Source of the DNA: an uncultured Lactobacillus sp.
Lineage (GTDB): Bacteria; Bacillota; Bacilli; Lactobacillales; Lactobacillaceae
NCBI GenBank assembly: GCA_910587695.1
Contig: CAJUNC010000001.1
Coordinates: 124,001-188,000 of the forward strand
Reading direction: 5' to 3'
DNA: 64,000 nucleotides
Under the pieces are notes generated by a model that saw only the letters and a program-made list of their open reading frames with translations, had not been told where the DNA came from and ran no database searches. This document shows, piece after piece, positions 1 to 6,980 of this stretch (positions are counted from its first letter, which is position 1; each line of letters begins with the position of its first letter). The position numbers and the translations under genes were made by a program.

Positions 1-584
1 ACATTGAAGGATTGAAGGGATTATTGGATAGTGTTAAAGGACATGAGACTTTTGAGGTTTATGACCAGTTGAATCTATTAGTAGTTAAAGTAGCATTAAG
101 ATCACTTGATAGTAACTATGAGATCTTGGAAAAAGAAAAAGAGTTTGTGACTGATTACCTTTATGGGATCGAGGGATGGACTGAATATGAACTGTATCTT
201 TTTGGCAATACGATGTCTATTCTATCAGACGATGATTTGATTTTTTTAGGGAAAGCTTTTATAGACCGAGATAAAATATATTTATCTTTGACGAGTCATC
301 ATAAAACTGCGGAATTAACGTGTTTAAACCTTATTTTATCGTTATTAGAACGAAGGAAAATGTATTATGTAAAATACTTCATGGATGAATTAGAAAAGAT
401 GTTAAACTACCAAGATATGTTTGCGACTACCTGCTTACATTTTCTAAAAAAAGTTGTTGCATATCTGACAGATCAAAGTGTTGAATTAGCTGAGTTGGAG
501 CATGATATTGAAATGATCACTGCGTTAGGTAATCCAACAGTAGCCAATATTTTAAATATAAACTTAAAGCGACTTTTACAATAA
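1..584 (+). CDS. Rgg/GadR/MutR-family transcriptional regulator, C-terminal part (cut by window start)
   Basis: The frame is open from position 3 with no start inside the window, so only about 190 C-terminal residues are visible and the N-terminal helix-turn-helix lies upstream. The visible part is an all-helical repeat domain of the Rgg C-terminal type, with the telltale segment GWTEYELYLFGNTMSIL near the middle. In the Rgg family this domain binds short secreted peptides re-imported by an oligopeptide permease. It is followed by a hairpin and then by a convergent small hydrophobic peptide gene, and it sits directly upstream of a circular bacteriocin operon, which makes it the likely regulator of both. 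The TTG at 12 is not taken as a start. Family assignment is fairly sure; the target genes are inferred. Confidence 0.8.
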   Translation, partial: IEGLKGLLDSVKGHETFEVYDQLNLLVVKVALRSLDSNYEILEKEKEFVTDYLYGIEGWTEYELYLFGNTMSILSDDDLIFLGKAFIDRDKIYLSLTSHHKTAELTCLNLILSLLERRKMYYVKYFMDELEKMLNYQDMFATTCLHFLKKVVAYLTDQSVELAELEHDIEMITALGNPTVANILNINLKRLLQ

Positions 585-636
585 AATTCTAGGTTTTTAG
601 CCAATTACTTTTACAGTGCTTAAAAACCTAGAATTT
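584..636. terminator. Bidirectional hairpin between rgg and the small peptide gene
   Basis: Perfect 16-base inverted repeat, arms 584-599 and 621-636, with a 21-base loop. It starts on the regulator's stop codon and separates the two convergent genes. The T-runs after it are weak, so it could be a transcript-end stabiliser as well as a terminator. Confidence 0.6.
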
Positions 637-654
637 CATTAATTTAGATAATAG

Positions 655-717
655 TTATAAAAATGGTAGTAGGAGAAACGGAAAAAATATTACAAATGAA
701 AAAAATTTTTTTAGCAT
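655..717 (-). CDS. Candidate SHP-type pheromone precursor, 20 residues
   Basis: Minus-strand ATG at 717 opens a 20-codon frame, MLKKFFSFVIFFPFLLLPFL, ending at TAA 655-657. An AAGGAGG ribosome binding site (forward 726-732) lies exactly 8 bases before the ATG, among the best in the window. The peptide has a two-lysine N-terminus and an almost purely hydrophobic remainder. This matches the layout of small hydrophobic peptides (SHP) that partner Rgg regulators in streptococci. It is convergent with the rgg gene, a known rgg-shp arrangement. A minus-strand -10 (TACAAT, 745 to 740) has no good -35, as expected for an activator-dependent promoter. No homologue is recognised by sequence; the role is inferred from length, composition and position. 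Confidence 0.55.
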   Translation of the reverse strand: MLKKFFSFVIFFPFLLLPFL

Positions 718-773
718 AATATCATCCTCCTTCCATTTAATTGTAGCTCCTTTTGCAAAGTTATTTCTTAATT

Positions 774-798
774 CTCAAATATGAAAAAATATTTTGAG
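774..798. promoter_or_regulatory. Imperfect palindrome, possible Rgg operator
   Basis: CTCAAATAT (774-782) and ATATTTTGAG (789-798) form an inverted repeat with one indel. It lies just upstream of the -35 position of the minus-strand peptide gene, where an activator would bind. The same word recurs as CTCAAAATTAT at 899-909 just before the bacteriocin gene, and TTGAG-N6-CTCAA lies at 848-863. Regulator identity is inferred. Confidence 0.35.
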
Positions 799-847
799 TA
801 AGATTCATATCTGAGATTATTAAAATAATGACCGATCAAGTGGTATA

Positions 848-876
848 TTGAGAGTGTGCTCAAGTACACATAGGTT
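848..876 (+). promoter_or_regulatory. Candidate promoter of the bacteriocin operon
   Basis: TTGAGA (848-853), 17-base spacer, TAGGTT (871-876). The -10 is poor, in keeping with a regulated promoter. The -35 overlaps the palindrome TTGAG-N6-CTCAA (848-863). Confidence 0.35.
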
Positions 877-931
877 TATCAGATAGCGTCAGTGGTACCT
901 CAAAATTATATCTAAGAAAGGTGTGGCAAAA

Positions 932-1207
932 ATGAAAGATGTATTATCACATTTCAAATTAACTAGAATCGAAAAAGGCTTCTTATTTAGTTTAGTGGCA
1001 TCTGTAGGTGTTGTACTAGCTTTAGGTAATATTTATTGGGTTTGTAACAAGTTTGGTATTCAGTTAGCACCTGGTTGGTATCAAGATATTGTTGATTTTG
1101 TTGCCGCTGGCGGATCGATCGTAGATGCTTTTGCAATTGTTGCGGGAGTCACGTTGCCTGCTTGGGTAGGACCAGTCTTGGCTGCGTTTGGTGTCGTAAG
1201 TGCGTAA
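932..1207 (+). CDS. Circular bacteriocin precursor (gassericin A / butyrivibriocin AR10 type)
   Basis: Secreted head-to-tail cyclised antimicrobial peptide. With ATG 932 (AAAGG ten bases upstream) the precursor is 91 residues: a 33-residue leader ending in Asn, then a 58-residue core starting IYWVCNKFGIQLAPGW and ending AAFGVVSA. Leader length, the Asn-Ile cleavage site, core length and the VTLPAW motif all match gassericin A; the IQLAP-WYQDIV segment also resembles butyrivibriocin AR10. The predicted ring joins Ile34 to Ala91. A GTG at 923 is in frame but only one base after the Shine-Dalgarno, so it is rejected. The core has one Cys (core position 5), uncommon in this class. It is followed by the membrane, ABC and immunity genes typical of the class. 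Family assignment is very firm. Confidence 0.93.
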   Translation: MKDVLSHFKLTRIEKGFLFSLVASVGVVLALGNIYWVCNKFGIQLAPGWYQDIVDFVAAGGSIVDAFAIVAGVTLPAWVGPVLAAFGVVSA

Positions 1208-1219
1208 TGCTTTGAAAAG

Positions 1220-1251
1220 ATTGGGGGAGAGATGATCTTCCTCAATTTTTT
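1220..1251 (+). terminator. Attenuating hairpin after the bacteriocin structural gene
   Basis: Arms 1220-1230 and 1236-1246 pair with two G-U wobbles around loop GATGA and are followed by TTTTTT. It lies between the structural gene and the processing genes, so partial read-through would give more precursor mRNA than downstream mRNA. Confidence 0.5.
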
Positions 1252-1271
1252 CAATAGAGAAATATTAAAAA

Positions 1272-1739
1272 ATGACGAAAAAAAAATATTTAATTCTGAC
1301 GTATTTATCAAGTGCCTTGATAGTTTTCTATTTTTCTAATTCTTCTGAAAAACAAGTAATTTTAAATTACGGAGTGGTATTTAGTTGGCAGGATTTTATT
1401 CAAATATTACTAAAAAATACGATCGCAAGTATTTGGTTATTGCTAGCTTATGTATTCGGAGAAATAATAGTGTATCTTTTTTTTATAGTTAATGGAGCTA
1501 TTTTAGGATCATTGCTAGCTGCTTTTCCAACATTTGATTACTTATTGCTAGTCGTACCACATGGGATATTTGAAATTGCTGCTTATATTTATCTTGCTGA
1601 TGCAACAATTTGTTTGAAAAGAAAAGAACAAACAAAAGTGTATTTTTTAAGACATTTACAAATCTCTTTTTTGTTACTGATATTTGGAGCAGGAATTGAA
1701 ACTTTTATCACTCCCTTAATGGTCAAATTTCTCAATTAA
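1272..1739 (+). CDS. SpoIIM/DUF95-family membrane protein of the circular bacteriocin cluster
   Basis: 155-residue integral membrane protein with about four hydrophobic segments. It shows the DUF95 (SpoIIM-like) signatures NTIASIWLLLAYVFGE and VVPHGIFEIAA. A DUF95 protein is present in nearly all circular bacteriocin clusters (the D gene of gassericin A and plantacyclin loci) and is needed for production or maturation; its exact biochemical step is unknown. The ribosome binding site is weak. Codon choice departs from the chromosome: of four Ile codons following G, three are ATA and one ATC. This and the next gene therefore look more recently acquired than the ABC genes after them. Family call firm, function inferred. 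Confidence 0.82.
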   Translation: MTKKKYLILTYLSSALIVFYFSNSSEKQVILNYGVVFSWQDFIQILLKNTIASIWLLLAYVFGEIIVYLFFIVNGAILGSLLAAFPTFDYLLLVVPHGIFEIAAYIYLADATICLKRKEQTKVYFLRHLQISFLLLIFGAGIETFITPLMVKFLN

Positions 1740-1749
1740 GGAGAATATA

Positions 1750-2262
1750 ATGAATATCAAAAATCGAAAACTAGCTATATTGTATGCTATTTCACTAGTG
1801 CTCTTTATTATCCGAAGTATTTTTATCGCGAAAAGTGAAATTCAAGTAAAATATGATGTAGCTTTTGATTTTAGTACAACACTGATTTTTATAGGGATCT
1901 CAGTAGTGATAACTGCAGGAATATTAATCTTAAATGTTAACATTAATTATTTTATTATTGAAAATGTAGGTAGGAAGTTTTGTGGGATAGATCTATTGAA
2001 ATATGATTTTAAAAATACGCTTTATTATATATATTTATCAGCTTACTGTCTTACTACGATAGTATCTATGATCATTGGAGCAATATTTTCAGAAACTGAC
2101 CTTGTTACAGTGACAACTAGCTTATGCAATTATCTTATTGTAGCTTGCTTTTTATACTTCAAACTTAGAAAAATTGGAATGTCACAAAAAATCGACGTTC
2201 TGATTACAATTACTATTTTTTTAGGAAATTGTCTCACTGTTTTGTATATGTTGTTGAGGTGA
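1750..2262 (+). CDS. Membrane protein of the circular bacteriocin cluster, unknown function
   Basis: 170 residues with about five predicted membrane segments and no domain I recognise. Good AAGGAG ribosome binding site, 10 bases after the preceding gene. Circular bacteriocin loci of the gassericin/plantacyclin group encode one or two multispan proteins of about 160-170 residues (B and C genes) required for production, and this is the obvious counterpart by size and position. It is AT-rich, and only two of seven Ile codons following G are ATC, unlike core genes. It could instead contribute to immunity. Confidence 0.65.
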   Translation: MNIKNRKLAILYAISLVLFIIRSIFIAKSEIQVKYDVAFDFSTTLIFIGISVVITAGILILNVNINYFIIENVGRKFCGIDLLKYDFKNTLYYIYLSAYCLTTIVSMIIGAIFSETDLVTVTTSLCNYLIVACFLYFKLRKIGMSQKIDVLITITIFLGNCLTVLYMLLR

Positions 2263-2266
2263 TATT

Positions 2267-3109
2267 ATGCAACTAAAACCAGTAATAACGATCTCAGAGC
2301 TAACAAAAAACTATGGCGGATTTCGTTTGCATATTGATGAGCTAAACGTCAATGCTGGTAGTTTTGTCGGCTTGATCGGAGAAAATGGCGCAGGGAAATC
2401 GACACTATTGCAACTTTTGTTAAACCAAATAAGAAGTGACACAGGCAGTATAAGAATTTTTGGGTCAAGTTATCAAAAACATGAACGACAGATCAAGCTA
2501 AAACTAGGGGTAGTTTTAGAAAAGAACTTTTTCCCACTTTCTTTTTCAGCAAGTCAGATCGAAAAGATGATGAGAGATATCTACCCTAGTTGGGATGAAG
2601 AGCTGTTTTTGACTTTGCTTCAAGACTTTGCTTTACCGACCACTAAAAAACTAAAGGAATTTTCGCGTGGGATGACAGTCAAATTGAATTTTGCGGTTGC
2701 CTTAGCCCATCATCCCCAAATACTCTTTGCAGATGAGGCTACTAGTGGCCTTGATCCGATCATTAGAAGAGAGATCTTGTCATTGTTAGAGTCTTATGTA
2801 CAAAAGCAAAAAATGACCGTTGTTTTGTCTTCCCATATTTTAAGTGATCTGGAGCAAGTCGCTAGTTATTTTGTTTTTATTCATAACGGTGAGATCTTGC
2901 TACAAGAGAATAGAGATGACCTACTTAAACGTTTTGTCGTGACCACTAAAAGGCATAAGAAGTGTTATCAGCTCAAACAAGCAGAGACGACAAAATATTT
3001 GGTAGAAGTCACGGGTAAAAAAGCTACTGCTACTCGTTATGCTACGTTAGAAGAAATTCTACTATTTCTAGTAAAAGGGGTGAAGATCGATGAAAGGACT
3101 ACTGTATAA
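2267..3109 (+). CDS. ABC transporter ATP-binding protein, bacteriocin export or immunity
   Basis: 280 residues. Walker A GENGAGKST at residues 38-46, signature FSRGMTVK, Walker B ILFADEATSGLD, and a switch His in SSHILSDLE. The helical segment (SWDEELFLTLLQDF) is typical of the YtrB-like branch of drug/bacteriocin exporters. It starts 4 bases after the preceding gene, and its 3' end overlaps the permease gene by 20 bases, so the two are translationally coupled. In related clusters this pair (T and E genes) exports the peptide or protects the producer. All eight Ile codons following G are ATC, the chromosome's habit, unlike the two genes upstream. Confidence 0.87.
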   Translation: MQLKPVITISELTKNYGGFRLHIDELNVNAGSFVGLIGENGAGKSTLLQLLLNQIRSDTGSIRIFGSSYQKHERQIKLKLGVVLEKNFFPLSFSASQIEKMMRDIYPSWDEELFLTLLQDFALPTTKKLKEFSRGMTVKLNFAVALAHHPQILFADEATSGLDPIIRREILSLLESYVQKQKMTVVLSSHILSDLEQVASYFVFIHNGEILLQENRDDLLKRFVVTTKRHKKCYQLKQAETTKYLVEVTGKKATATRYATLEEILLFLVKGVKIDERTTV

Positions 3110-3743
3110 AGATTTTCAGCTTATTTTGAATAAATTTAACCACATTCAGCGTATTTTTCTTGTAGTAGTAACAATTGTAATGATGCTTTTTTTAAAAGAA
3201 GCTGGGACCTTATTTTTAGCAATGATCTTACCCTTAGCTCTAGCTGCGTTGCCGACCAGTTTATTAGTGGCTGACCATGAGAGTGGGTGGGAACGATTCG
3301 TTGGCGTTTTTCCGATCGCAAAAGAAAAAATAGTGCTAGCTCGTTACTTATTTTGTTTCATGTTGACGGCTTTAGTGGGTGGGGGAGTTTTTTCTTTGTG
3401 TTTAGTGGCTCATGCTATTTTTGGGCAATACAGTTTAGAACTTCATCTGATCATTATTGGAGTTGGCTTGCTGTTTGGTATGCTGTATATCGTGATCTTG
3501 TTGCCTTTTATTTATGCTTTTGGAACTTTTGGCAATACGCTCGTAAATATAATTTTTTTGGCACTGATCATGGGTGGTGTTTATGCGTTGCAAAAAACAA
3601 GTTTTGGTGTAACTTTTACTGTCTGGCTTGCAAAAACTAATAATGCTTTGTTGATAATGGGCGCAGTGCTGGTGCTTCTCATAGGTACAATTATCTCATT
3701 AAAAATAGCCACGATCATTTATGGACGAACATTTACTGATTAG
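3090..3743 (+). CDS. ABC-2 type permease of the bacteriocin transporter
   Basis: 217 residues, six predicted membrane helices, beginning MKGLLYKDFQLILNKF, the hallmark start of the ABC2_membrane_5 permease family that partners YtrB-like ATPases. The ATG at 3090 lies inside the ATPase gene and has AAGGGGTGA upstream. It should form the membrane channel with the preceding ATPase for bacteriocin export or producer self-protection. The immunity peptide gene follows after 14 bases. Confidence 0.83.
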   Translation: MKGLLYKDFQLILNKFNHIQRIFLVVVTIVMMLFLKEAGTLFLAMILPLALAALPTSLLVADHESGWERFVGVFPIAKEKIVLARYLFCFMLTALVGGGVFSLCLVAHAIFGQYSLELHLIIIGVGLLFGMLYIVILLPFIYAFGTFGNTLVNIIFLALIMGGVYALQKTSFGVTFTVWLAKTNNALLIMGAVLVLLIGTIISLKIATIIYGRTFTD

Positions 3744-3757
3744 GAAGGAAGGTCATC

Positions 3758-3916
3758 ATGAAAAAGAAACTTTATCATCAACTAGCACTTGTATTAGCGG
3801 TCCTCTCAGTTATTTTGGCACTAGGACTACTTATCTGGGGTGAAAGAGGAACGGTTTTTATCGCAATTATCCCAGTCTTGTTGGCAGGCATACTAGAGAA
3901 AATGAGTAAGCGTTAA
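3758..3916 (+). CDS. Small cationic membrane immunity protein of the circular bacteriocin
   Basis: 52 codons from ATG 3758, preceded by GGAAGGAAGG with good spacing. The product begins MKKKLYHQLALVLAVLSVIL, has two hydrophobic segments (about residues 8-27 and 32-45) separated by WGERG, and ends EKMSKR. Short, basic, two-helix proteins of about 50-55 residues are the dedicated immunity proteins of gassericin A, plantacyclin and similar clusters. Last gene of the operon, followed by a strong terminator. Not recognised by exact sequence; assigned by size, topology, charge and position. Confidence 0.75.
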   Translation: MKKKLYHQLALVLAVLSVILALGLLIWGERGTVFIAIIPVLLAGILEKMSKR

Positions 3917-3956
3917 TACACAAATGACATAAAAAGTATATAGAACTATAATTTAT

Positions 3957-3994
3957 AGCTTCCAGAGAGACTGAATTTCTGGAAGCTATTTTTT
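3957..3994 (+). terminator. Terminator of the bacteriocin operon
   Basis: Perfect 10-base arms AGCTTCCAGA (3957-3966) and TCTGGAAGCT (3978-3987), 11-base loop, followed by ATTTTTT. Confidence 0.8.
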
Positions 3995-4003
3995 GGTCGA
4001 GAA

Positions 4004-4036
4004 ATCTCCGTCATTTTAGGGTGAAATGACGGAGAT
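4004..4036. repeat. 13-base perfect inverted repeat
   Basis: ATCTCCGTCATTT (4004-4016) and its exact complement (4024-4036) around a 7-base loop. A partial third copy (ATGACGTAG) begins at 4046. No T-run follows, so it is not a simple terminator. Otherwise the 325-base stretch between the bacteriocin operon and the permease holds only hairpins. Confidence 0.6.
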
Positions 4037-4054
4037 AAATCAAAAATGACGTAG

Positions 4055-4086
4055 AAAAAGCTGATGAGCTACTCACCAGCTTTTTT
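4055..4086 (+). terminator. Second terminator-like hairpin
   Basis: Arms 4055-4068 and 4072-4085, one internal mismatch, 3-base loop, T-run at the end. Its A/T symmetry means it could act on either strand. Confidence 0.65.
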
Positions 4087-4205
4087 GTAATATTAGTCAT
4101 AGCTATCTTTACCGAACAAAATAAAGTTTCTGTGAGAAAATACTAGGGAAACTTATATAAAAGTATTTGGTTCAATTTGCGTATCTTATAAGTGTAGGAC
4201 AAAAA

Positions 4206-4241
4206 CCCCCACTCAGTCTACAGACTAAGTAGGGGAAAAAA
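4206..4241 (-). terminator. Terminator of the APC permease gene
   Basis: Minus-strand transcript pairs CCCCTACTTAGTC with GACTGAGTGGGG through two G-U wobbles (forward 4206-4235), followed by a U-run (4205 downward). It sits just after the stop of the minus-strand permease. Confidence 0.7.
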
Positions 4242-5855
4242 CTAGTTTTGACTAGGTTTTTTATGTGCGATCAAGACAAGTAAAGCCAGTGCGATCACGA
4301 CTTCAATGATGATATAAACTAACCGTAAGGCGATCTTTGTTCCGCCGAGCCAAACATCAAAGACTACAGAAAAGACAACAAGTGCGATCATTAGATACCA
4401 TTGTGATCGATCAAAAGCAGTGCCATATTTGAGCTCACGTCGTCTTATCGAAGGTAACAAGGCACCTAGACCGATCAAAACGACGATCGAGACGATATTG
4501 ATGACCAATTCGTACCACCAAGTATGGCTGAACTGTTCAACATCTTGTGGGGCGATCCCAAGTAGGGTAGCCAATGCCGTAACGAGTAACAATAAAAGTC
4601 CAGCAAGATAAGCTAGTTTATCATTTTTGATAAAGACATATTGGGATGGGTATTTGCTAGAGTTTTTGCGGATCCGCATGAAAGCATAAAAGATCCAGCA
4701 AGTTACCCCAGGAGAGATGATCCCGTTTAAGTTCAAAAGCCAGTTAAAGACGTCATTCATTTCAGGTAAGAATACACCCAAGAACATAATGAAGGCACAT
4801 AAAGTACAGGTCAAAATGTAACCGTTGATCGGAAGACCATCTTTGGTCGTTTTACGTAAGAATTCAGGCATGTATTTATCACCGGTATCTGAGATCAACA
4901 TCCGTGTCATCGCATCTAATAAAACTGCTAGTAAAGCACACATGTAGACGACCGAAGTCCAAGCATAGACATACATGAAGATATCACCGAGCCCAAATTG
5001 TTCTCCCAAAGCTCTAAAAGCGTAGTAAGAGCCGTTCATCTTAAGGTCATTTGGTAAGTGATAAGCGTTAAAGTAGATCCCTAAGGCAAAAGAGCCAAAG
5101 ATCGTTAGAAAAGCTGTCATAACGGCTAAGGCGATCATTGCTTTAGGGAATTCACGCTGTGGTCTACGCATTTGTGTTACATATGGTGCGATCAATTCGC
5201 TCCCATTAACAGCGTAGATCAACATTCCGACAGTCGTCCAATATTTCAGATCAAAATTAGGAATGATCGTATGTACGTTCATCGGTTGAGTTGCCATGTG
5301 TCCGCCATTTTTAGCCAAGCCAACAAAGGCTAATACGACAAAGAGGATCGTCATGACAAACATCATTCCGCCCCCAACAACGCTTAGAAATTCCATTGAG
5401 TTAGCTAAGCGTCGTTGAATAATGATAAAGATAATGAAAATAATAAAAGTCCAAAGAGTAAATTCTGCATTTGACATGGTGTCTTGGAATTTGCCTGAGC
5501 CAGTAAAAGCCCAACCAAAGCCAACGACAACAGAGTTAGCTGAGTCAACGACATAAGGCACTGAAGCCGCCCAATAAGTCCAAGCAGTAAAGTAACCGAG
5601 AAATTCACCATTTGTCCCTCTGATCCAGGAGCTCAGGCCACCGCCTTCTTTATTGAAGACAGATCCAAGTTGTCCGACCATTAAAGAATAAGGGATAACA
5701 TATAAAAAGAGCATCAAGATCCAAGATGTGATCACTGTCATACCTTGGTTTTTAAAGTTGTACATAATATCATCAAAGCCGATGACGGTCACAAAAGCCA
5801 TCAACGTCAAGATCGGCCAACTGATATATTTTCCGTGTGTTTGTGTGTTGTCCAT
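4242..5855 (-). CDS. APC-superfamily amino acid permease
   Basis: 537 residues with about 12-13 predicted membrane helices filling almost the whole protein, a short soluble N-terminus, and a conserved early segment (ILTLMAFVTVIGFDDIMYNF) of the APC amino acid/polyamine/organocation fold. The FNKEGGGLSSW segment resembles the glutamate/GABA antiporter-like branch. Substrate cannot be read from sequence; an amino acid proton symporter or exchanger is likely. ATG at 5855 has AAGGAAGG upstream. Monocistronic: opposite in strand to both neighbours, with its own terminator. Confidence 0.8.
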   Translation of the reverse strand: MDNTQTHGKYISWPILTLMAFVTVIGFDDIMYNFKNQGMTVITSWILMLFLYVIPYSLMVGQLGSVFNKEGGGLSSWIRGTNGEFLGYFTAWTYWAASVPYVVDSANSVVVGFGWAFTGSGKFQDTMSNAEFTLWTFIIFIIFIIIQRRLANSMEFLSVVGGGMMFVMTILFVVLAFVGLAKNGGHMATQPMNVHTIIPNFDLKYWTTVGMLIYAVNGSELIAPYVTQMRRPQREFPKAMIALAVMTAFLTIFGSFALGIYFNAYHLPNDLKMNGSYYAFRALGEQFGLGDIFMYVYAWTSVVYMCALLAVLLDAMTRMLISDTGDKYMPEFLRKTTKDGLPINGYILTCTLCAFIMFLGVFLPEMNDVFNWLLNLNGIISPGVTCWIFYAFMRIRKNSSKYPSQYVFIKNDKLAYLAGLLLLLVTALATLLGIAPQDVEQFSHTWWYELVINIVSIVVLIGLGALLPSIRRRELKYGTAFDRSQWYLMIALVVFSVVFDVWLGGTKIALRLVYIIIEVVIALALLVLIAHKKPSQN

Positions 5856-5960
5856 GAAAATAAACCTTCCTTTTTACATAAAATAATCATACCTACAAAG
5901 AATATCCTAACCATAGATAAGTTGCAAGAGTGAATCAAGTACAGGATGTAAATAATAGAG

Positions 5961-5986
5961 TTCATATCTAACAAATTATGATATGA
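5961..5986. promoter_or_regulatory. Small inverted repeat in the intergenic region
   Basis: TCATATC (5962-5968) and GATATGA (5980-5986) with an 11-base spacer, between divergent genes 4242-5855 and 6141-6980. Possible operator; weak evidence. No gene seen in 5856-6140. Confidence 0.2.
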
Positions 5987-6140
5987 GAAGCTAATGCTAG
6001 CTGGATCTATTCAAAATAAAAAATCAGATATTGTTCAAGTAAGCTTTGGAAATACATGGCCTTTTGGTAGAGCATAGACGTACCAAAAATGAATAAGTAT
6101 AATAGAAGATAGTAAGAATGAGAAAAGGGATGCGAGATTA

Positions 6141-6980
6141 ATGTTGATCGATTTTTTAAATGAATACTATCAAGCTGATCTAGAAACGATCCATGATGTA
6201 GCGGGAAACAAGCATTTGACAGGTCACAGCAAGCGGTTTGCTTGTGATCTGTTCGTTAAGATCTTCAAAGATAAAGACAAGTTTTATGCAGAGCAGCATG
6301 TAAATCAAGTCTATTGTCCAGATATTTATCTTGATAATGTGATCTATGAGGATAATTACGTTATCGTTTTGAAAGATAGAGTGATGAATGACGTTGAAAA
6401 AGAAGATCTAACGCTGGCTAAAGCTTACCAATTTGGCGAGAAATTAGCCTTGTTTCATGCTGGGTTAACAGAAAAAGTGGCTGTTCCTGATGATAAACGT
6501 GCGCTGTCACAACGTTTGGAAGAACAGGTGGCTAAATTTGCTGGTACGGCGTATGAAACTGAAGTAAATGAGGTCTTTTCACTCTTAGAAGAAGACCTAG
6601 CGCCAGCTGACACAGACTATGATCTACTACCCAAAGTCGTCTTGCACGGTGATTTTAGCATCCGTAACTTGATGCTTTATGGTGATCATGAAGTTTTGAT
6701 CGATTTTGAACGGGCTCATATGGGGGTAGCTTATGAAGATCTGATCAAGTTTTTCTTTAATGAGGTCAAGGAACGTGATCTGCGCAATGCATTTATTTCA
6801 GGTTATCGCAGTCAAAAAGAACTTGAGATCCCTAATTATAGTCTTCAACATTGCCTGTTGTTCTTTTGTGCTTTAGACATTTTGGAATTTCACTTGACTC
6901 ATGAAAAGCAAAAATTTGGTCAAATGGCCCATGAAATGTTCGAAACTATCAAACAGGGAAAAGCCATCCTTGAATTGTGA
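6141..6980 (+). CDS. Aminoglycoside phosphotransferase-like (APH) small-molecule kinase
   Basis: 279 residues. The catalytic loop LHGDFSIRNLML (about residues 171-182) and the metal-binding VLIDFERAHMG (about 186-196) are the Brenner and DFG-like motifs of the APH/choline kinase fold. The fold covers antibiotic kinases, fructosamine, homoserine and choline kinases, so the substrate is unknown; nothing here points to drug resistance. Cytoplasmic, single gene. The start has AAGGGA about 13 bases upstream. Confidence 0.75.
   Translation: MLIDFLNEYYQADLETIHDVAGNKHLTGHSKRFACDLFVKIFKDKDKFYAEQHVNQVYCPDIYLDNVIYEDNYVIVLKDRVMNDVEKEDLTLAKAYQFGEKLALFHAGLTEKVAVPDDKRALSQRLEEQVAKFAGTAYETEVNEVFSLLEEDLAPADTDYDLLPKVVLHGDFSIRNLMLYGDHEVLIDFERAHMGVAYEDLIKFFFNEVKERDLRNAFISGYRSQKELEIPNYSLQHCLLFFCALDILEFHLTHEKQKFGQMAHEMFETIKQGKAILEL

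Noticed and set aside
692..720. Plus-strand mini-frame MKKIFLA near 695
   Set aside because: Seven codons without a Shine-Dalgarno; the same bases are better read as the minus-strand peptide gene.
1081..1311. 76-residue minus-strand frame over the bacteriocin gene
   Set aside because: Shadow of the precursor gene; no ribosome binding site and low-complexity composition.
3287..3640. 117-residue plus-strand frame inside the ABC permease
   Set aside because: Alternate-frame shadow rich in W, F and C; the permease frame explains the region.
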